Assembly: GCA_903839795.1 (NCBI GenBank)
Contig: CAIMDR010000713.1
Span: forward strand, 1-11,725
Length of the DNA: 11,725 bases
Reading direction: 5' to 3'
Origin: an uncultured Methylococcaceae bacterium
Lineage (GTDB): Bacteria; Pseudomonadota; Gammaproteobacteria; Methylococcales; Methylomonadaceae
Part shown: positions 9,238-11,725 of the stretch, piece after piece
Position numbering within the stretch: the first letter of the stretch is position 1
Layout of the letters: every line of letters starts with the position of its first letter
Made by a program: the position numbers and the translations under genes
Notes under the pieces: generated by a model
What the model saw: the letters and a program-made list of their open reading frames with translations, nothing else
Told to the model about the DNA's origin: nothing
Databases searched by the model: none

Positions 9238-10482
9238 ATGAGCATCGAAGTCCTAGTTCCCAATCTACCCGAATCTGTTGCTGACGCAACGCTGATTACT
9301 TGGCATAAACAAGCCGGTGACTTCGTTAACAAAAACGAAAACCTAGTTGATCTTGAAACAGATAAAGTGGTACTTGAGGTGACTGCACCCGAATCCGGCG
9401 TACTGAGTCAAATACTTAAAGAAAATGGCGCTATCGTTACCGGCGGTGAGTTACTGGCCTTATTGGAAACTGAAGCGACTCAGTCAAGCCCTGCCGCCGA
9501 CACTAAAATAATTGCCCATAAAACGCCAGAACACAACGATGACGATATCCCGTTAAGTCCTTCAGTTCGTCGTTTAATCCATGAAAATACACTGGATCCT
9601 TCAGCAATTACCGGTACCGGAAAAAGTGGCCGACTGACTAAAGCCGATGTACTGGAGCATCTTAACAAACCAACACCGGCCACTATCAAGACAGAAAATA
9701 AACCGCCAGTTTCCAGCCCTGTACAGGAAATAAAAACCGAAACAGCAAAACCTGTTGAAGCAACGGTGATTGCCTCAGGACTGCGCCCTGAACAACGCGT
9801 TCCCATGACCCGCTTAAGGGCAAAAGTGGCCGAACGTTTATTGCAGGCACAACAAAACGCTGCCATGTTGACAACCTTCAACGAAGTCAATATGCAAAAT
9901 GTCATTGATCTTCGTAACCAATACAAGGCTCGATTTGAAGAAAAGCACACAGTCAAACTAGGCTTTATGTCCTTTTTTGTTAAAGCCTCCATTGAAGCTT
10001 TAAAACGTTTCCCGGCTATTAATGCTTCCATCGATGGCAACGATATTATTTATCACGGTTACTACGATCTGGGTATTGCGGTCAGTACGCCACGCGGCCT
10101 GATTGTGCCGGTATTACATGATGCCGATCAACTCGATTTTGCCGGCATAGAAAAAAGCATTGCCGATTTCGGCGGCAAGGCCAGAGCCGGCACCTTAACC
10201 TACGACGACCTGAAAGGCGGCACCTTTACCATCACCAACGGCGGCGTGTTTGGTTCAATGCTGTCAACACCCATACTTAACCCGCCCCAATGTGCTATTT
10301 TAGGAATGCACGCAATCAAAGAACGTGCAGTTGTGGAAAACGGCCAAATCGTGATCAGGCCGATTATGTATTTGGCGCTATCTTACGATCACCGTCTGGT
10401 GGATGGCCGCGAAGCCGTACAATTTTTAGTGACTATTAAAGAATGCCTGGAAGCTCCCGCTCACCTTCTACTTAACATTTAA
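9238..10482 (+). CDS. sucB: Dihydrolipoamide succinyltransferase, E2 of 2-oxoglutarate dehydrogenase
   Basis: E2 forms the core of the complex and transfers succinyl from its lipoyl arm to CoA. The 414 residues show one lipoyl domain (about 3-77) with the lipoylated lysine K43 in [12 protein letters not shown] peripheral subunit-binding domain lies at about 103-144 ([32 protein letters not shown]). A Pro/Lys/Thr-rich flexible linker spans about 145-180. The catalytic domain spans about 182-414, with TTFNEVNM (212-219), [18 protein letters not shown] and the active-site [12 protein letters not shown] (382-393, His385 and Asp389). Length matches the family (about 405-420), and one lipoyl domain is typical of OGDH E2. 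The binding domain that normally docks E3 is intact, which matters because the adjoining E3-like gene lacks its redox cysteines. Confidence 0.97.
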   Translation: MSIEVLVPNLPESVADATLITWHKQAGDFVNKNENLVDLETDKVVLEVTAPESGVLSQILKENGAIVTGGELLALLETEATQSSPAADTKIIAHKTPEHNDDDIPLSPSVRRLIHENTLDPSAITGTGKSGRLTKADVLEHLNKPTPATIKTENKPPVSSPVQEIKTETAKPVEATVIASGLRPEQRVPMTRLRAKVAERLLQAQQNAAMLTTFNEVNMQNVIDLRNQYKARFEEKHTVKLGFMSFFVKASIEALKRFPAINASIDGNDIIYHGYYDLGIAVSTPRGLIVPVLHDADQLDFAGIEKSIADFGGKARAGTLTYDDLKGGTFTITNGGVFGSMLSTPILNPPQCAILGMHAIKERAVVENGQIVIRPIMYLALSYDHRLVDGREAVQFLVTIKECLEAPAHLLLNI

Positions 10483-10486
10483 TATT

Positions 10487-11725
10487 ATGCCAAATAAGCA
10501 AACACATTACGATGTCATCGTCATCGGCGCGGGACCTGCCGGTTTTGCCAGTGCTGTTCGCTGTGCGCAACTGGGCTTAAAAACCGCCTGCGTCGATAAC
10601 TTGCGCAATAAAAAAAGCCAAGGTCGATTAGGCGGAGCACACCTCAATACCGGAGGCGTTGCCTCCATGACCTTGCTGGAGTCCGCTAAAATCTATCATC
10701 AACTTAACCATGAAATAGCCAAACACGGCATTCATGCAGAGTCGATCTCAATAGATGTACCGTTAATGATTCAGCGCAAAGACAAAATCATTGAAGACAT
10801 CGGTCACAAAATGGCGGACTTGTTCACGCACCATAAAATAGACCACCTTCATGCCAAAGCCCGCTTATTAAATACCCGGCAAGTAGAAATTACCTACCTT
10901 GAAACACAGGCGCATTCCGTAATTGAAGGTTCGCATATCATTCTGGCGACCGGATCAAACCCAATCACCTTAGCTTGCGCCCCGATAGACAATGAATTTA
11001 TTGTTGATTCCATCGCGGCGTTAAATCTTAAAGAAGTACCCAAAAAACTGGCCATTATCGGTGCGGGAGTGGTCGGTCTTGAATTGGCAAGTATCTGGCA
11101 CAGACTGGGAGCAGAAACGATACTGCTGGAAGCGCAGGAAAACTTTTTATCCTTAATTGATCAACAAATTTCGGGCGAGGCTTATCGCATCTACCAGCAG
11201 CAGGGTCTCGATTTACGTTTGGGTGCCCGTGTTATTTCTGCAAAAAAGGGAAATAAAAAAGTAACCGTAGAGTATCAAGACCAAGACGGCACTCACAGCC
11301 TGCGTGTCGATAAACTGATCGTTGCCTGTGGTCGAAAACCCAATACCGGTGATTTGGCTGCACCTGAAGCTGATTTATTACTGGATGACAACGGCTATAT
11401 CCATGTTGACGATAATTGCCGCACCAACCTGCCCGGTGTTTATGCTATTGGTGACCTGACTTTACTGGGGCCAATGCTGGCACATAAAGGCATAGAGGAA
11501 GGCGTATTTGTAGCCGAACTGATTGCCGGCATCCATAACCCTATTAACTACGATAACCTCCCTTGCGTGGTTTATAGCGAACCTGAAATTGCCTGGGTAG
11601 GTCAAACTGAACAAGCGCTGCGGGCCACCGGAGAACCTGTCAAAATCGGCATCTATCCGTTAACCGCAACCATTCGTGCACTGGCGATGGGTAAAACTGA
11701 AGGCATGATTAAAATCATAGCGCAC
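10487..11725 (+). CDS. lpd: E3-like dihydrolipoamide dehydrogenase homologue lacking both redox cysteines (3' end outside window)
   Basis: The frame opens at ATG 10487, four bases after the sucB stop, and stays open for 413 codons to the window edge; family members have about 475 residues. The FAD-binding VIGAGPAGFASAVRCAQLG (12-30), ATGSNP (154-159), the NAD-binding IIGAGVVGLELAS (190-202), CGRKPNTGDL (281-290), GVYAIGD (317-323), PMLAHKGIEEG (329-339) and SEPEIAWVGQTE (364-375) all fit OGDH-type E3. The redox segment, normally GGTCLNVGCIPSK, reads GGAHLNTGGVASM (49-61): Cys52 is His, Cys57 is Gly, Pro59 is Ala and Lys61 is Met. Without the disulfide, normal lipoamide oxidation should be impossible. 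The catalytic His-Glu pair lies beyond the window. No Shine-Dalgarno is visible, so translation probably depends on coupling to sucB. The protein may be a pseudoenzyme, a decaying gene, or have an altered function. Confidence 0.9.
   Translation, partial: MPNKQTHYDVIVIGAGPAGFASAVRCAQLGLKTACVDNLRNKKSQGRLGGAHLNTGGVASMTLLESAKIYHQLNHEIAKHGIHAESISIDVPLMIQRKDKIIEDIGHKMADLFTHHKIDHLHAKARLLNTRQVEITYLETQAHSVIEGSHIILATGSNPITLACAPIDNEFIVDSIAALNLKEVPKKLAIIGAGVVGLELASIWHRLGAETILLEAQENFLSLIDQQISGEAYRIYQQQGLDLRLGARVISAKKGNKKVTVEYQDQDGTHSLRVDKLIVACGRKPNTGDLAAPEADLLLDDNGYIHVDDNCRTNLPGVYAIGDLTLLGPMLAHKGIEEGVFVAELIAGIHNPINYDNLPCVVYSEPEIAWVGQTEQALRATGEPVKIGIYPLTATIRALAMGKTEGMIKIIAH

Noticed and set aside
9480-10040. 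186-codon open frame antisense to sucB
   Set aside because: It is a shadow of the sucB coding frame; the plus-strand translation carries the conserved E2 domains throughout this span.
10562-10593. Cys26 and Cys35 as a relocated redox pair in the E3-like protein
   Set aside because: They lie in the FAD-binding beta-alpha-beta fold, are nine residues apart, and are not in a CxxxxC arrangement. Nothing suggests they face the isoalloxazine ring.
10631-10669. A frameshift or sequencing error as the explanation for the missing E3 cysteines
   Set aside because: The reading frame matches E3 on both sides of the motif, and reading the +1 frame across the segment gives no Cys pair. Several codons differ from consensus, so a single indel or base error does not restore the motif.

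Overview
The window looks like chromosomal housekeeping DNA from a gammaproteobacterium. The pointers are the asd-fimV pair, a FimV-type polar protein, a long-form adenylate kinase, and a stand-alone 2-oxoglutarate dehydrogenase operon. Moderate GC content in the genes, AT-rich spacers and a C/G-run palindromic repeat fit a type I methanotroph (Methylococcales) or a relative. That placement is inference, because no methane-oxidation gene is present.

Layout. Positions 1-78 hold the last 25 codons of an unidentified plus-strand gene. Positions 79-903 are an AT-rich stretch without a credible gene; it carries a C/G-run palindromic repeat near 771-834. Three minus-strand genes follow: fimV (904-3387), asd (3457-4479) and adk (4716-5354). 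A 204-bp divergent control region separates adk from a plus-strand gene for a tandem-CBS-domain protein (5559-6035). That gene ends at a perfect 20-bp-stem terminator (6048-6092). After a 315-bp leader with a candidate promoter comes a tight plus-strand operon: sucA/odhA (E1, 6408-9236), sucB/odhB (E2, 9238-10482) and an E3-like lpd gene (10487 to the window end, 413 codons visible and still open).

How the genes work together. SucA, SucB and an E3 normally form the 2-oxoglutarate dehydrogenase complex of the TCA cycle. E1 and E2 keep their recognisable catalytic motifs, including the lipoyl lysine of E2. Asd feeds lysine, methionine, threonine and diaminopimelate synthesis. Adk balances adenine nucleotides, and tandem CBS modules often sense such nucleotides. 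FimV is an inner-membrane, peptidoglycan-binding polar organiser.

The main discovery candidate is the third operon gene. It keeps the FAD, NAD and central E3 motifs in one uninterrupted frame. Both cysteines of the redox-active disulfide are gone (His at 52, Gly at 57), and so are the following Pro and Lys of the usual IPSK segment. As read, this protein cannot do the standard dithiol-disulfide chemistry of dihydrolipoamide dehydrogenase. It is either a pseudoenzyme kept in the complex's operon or a decaying copy whose work is done by another E3.
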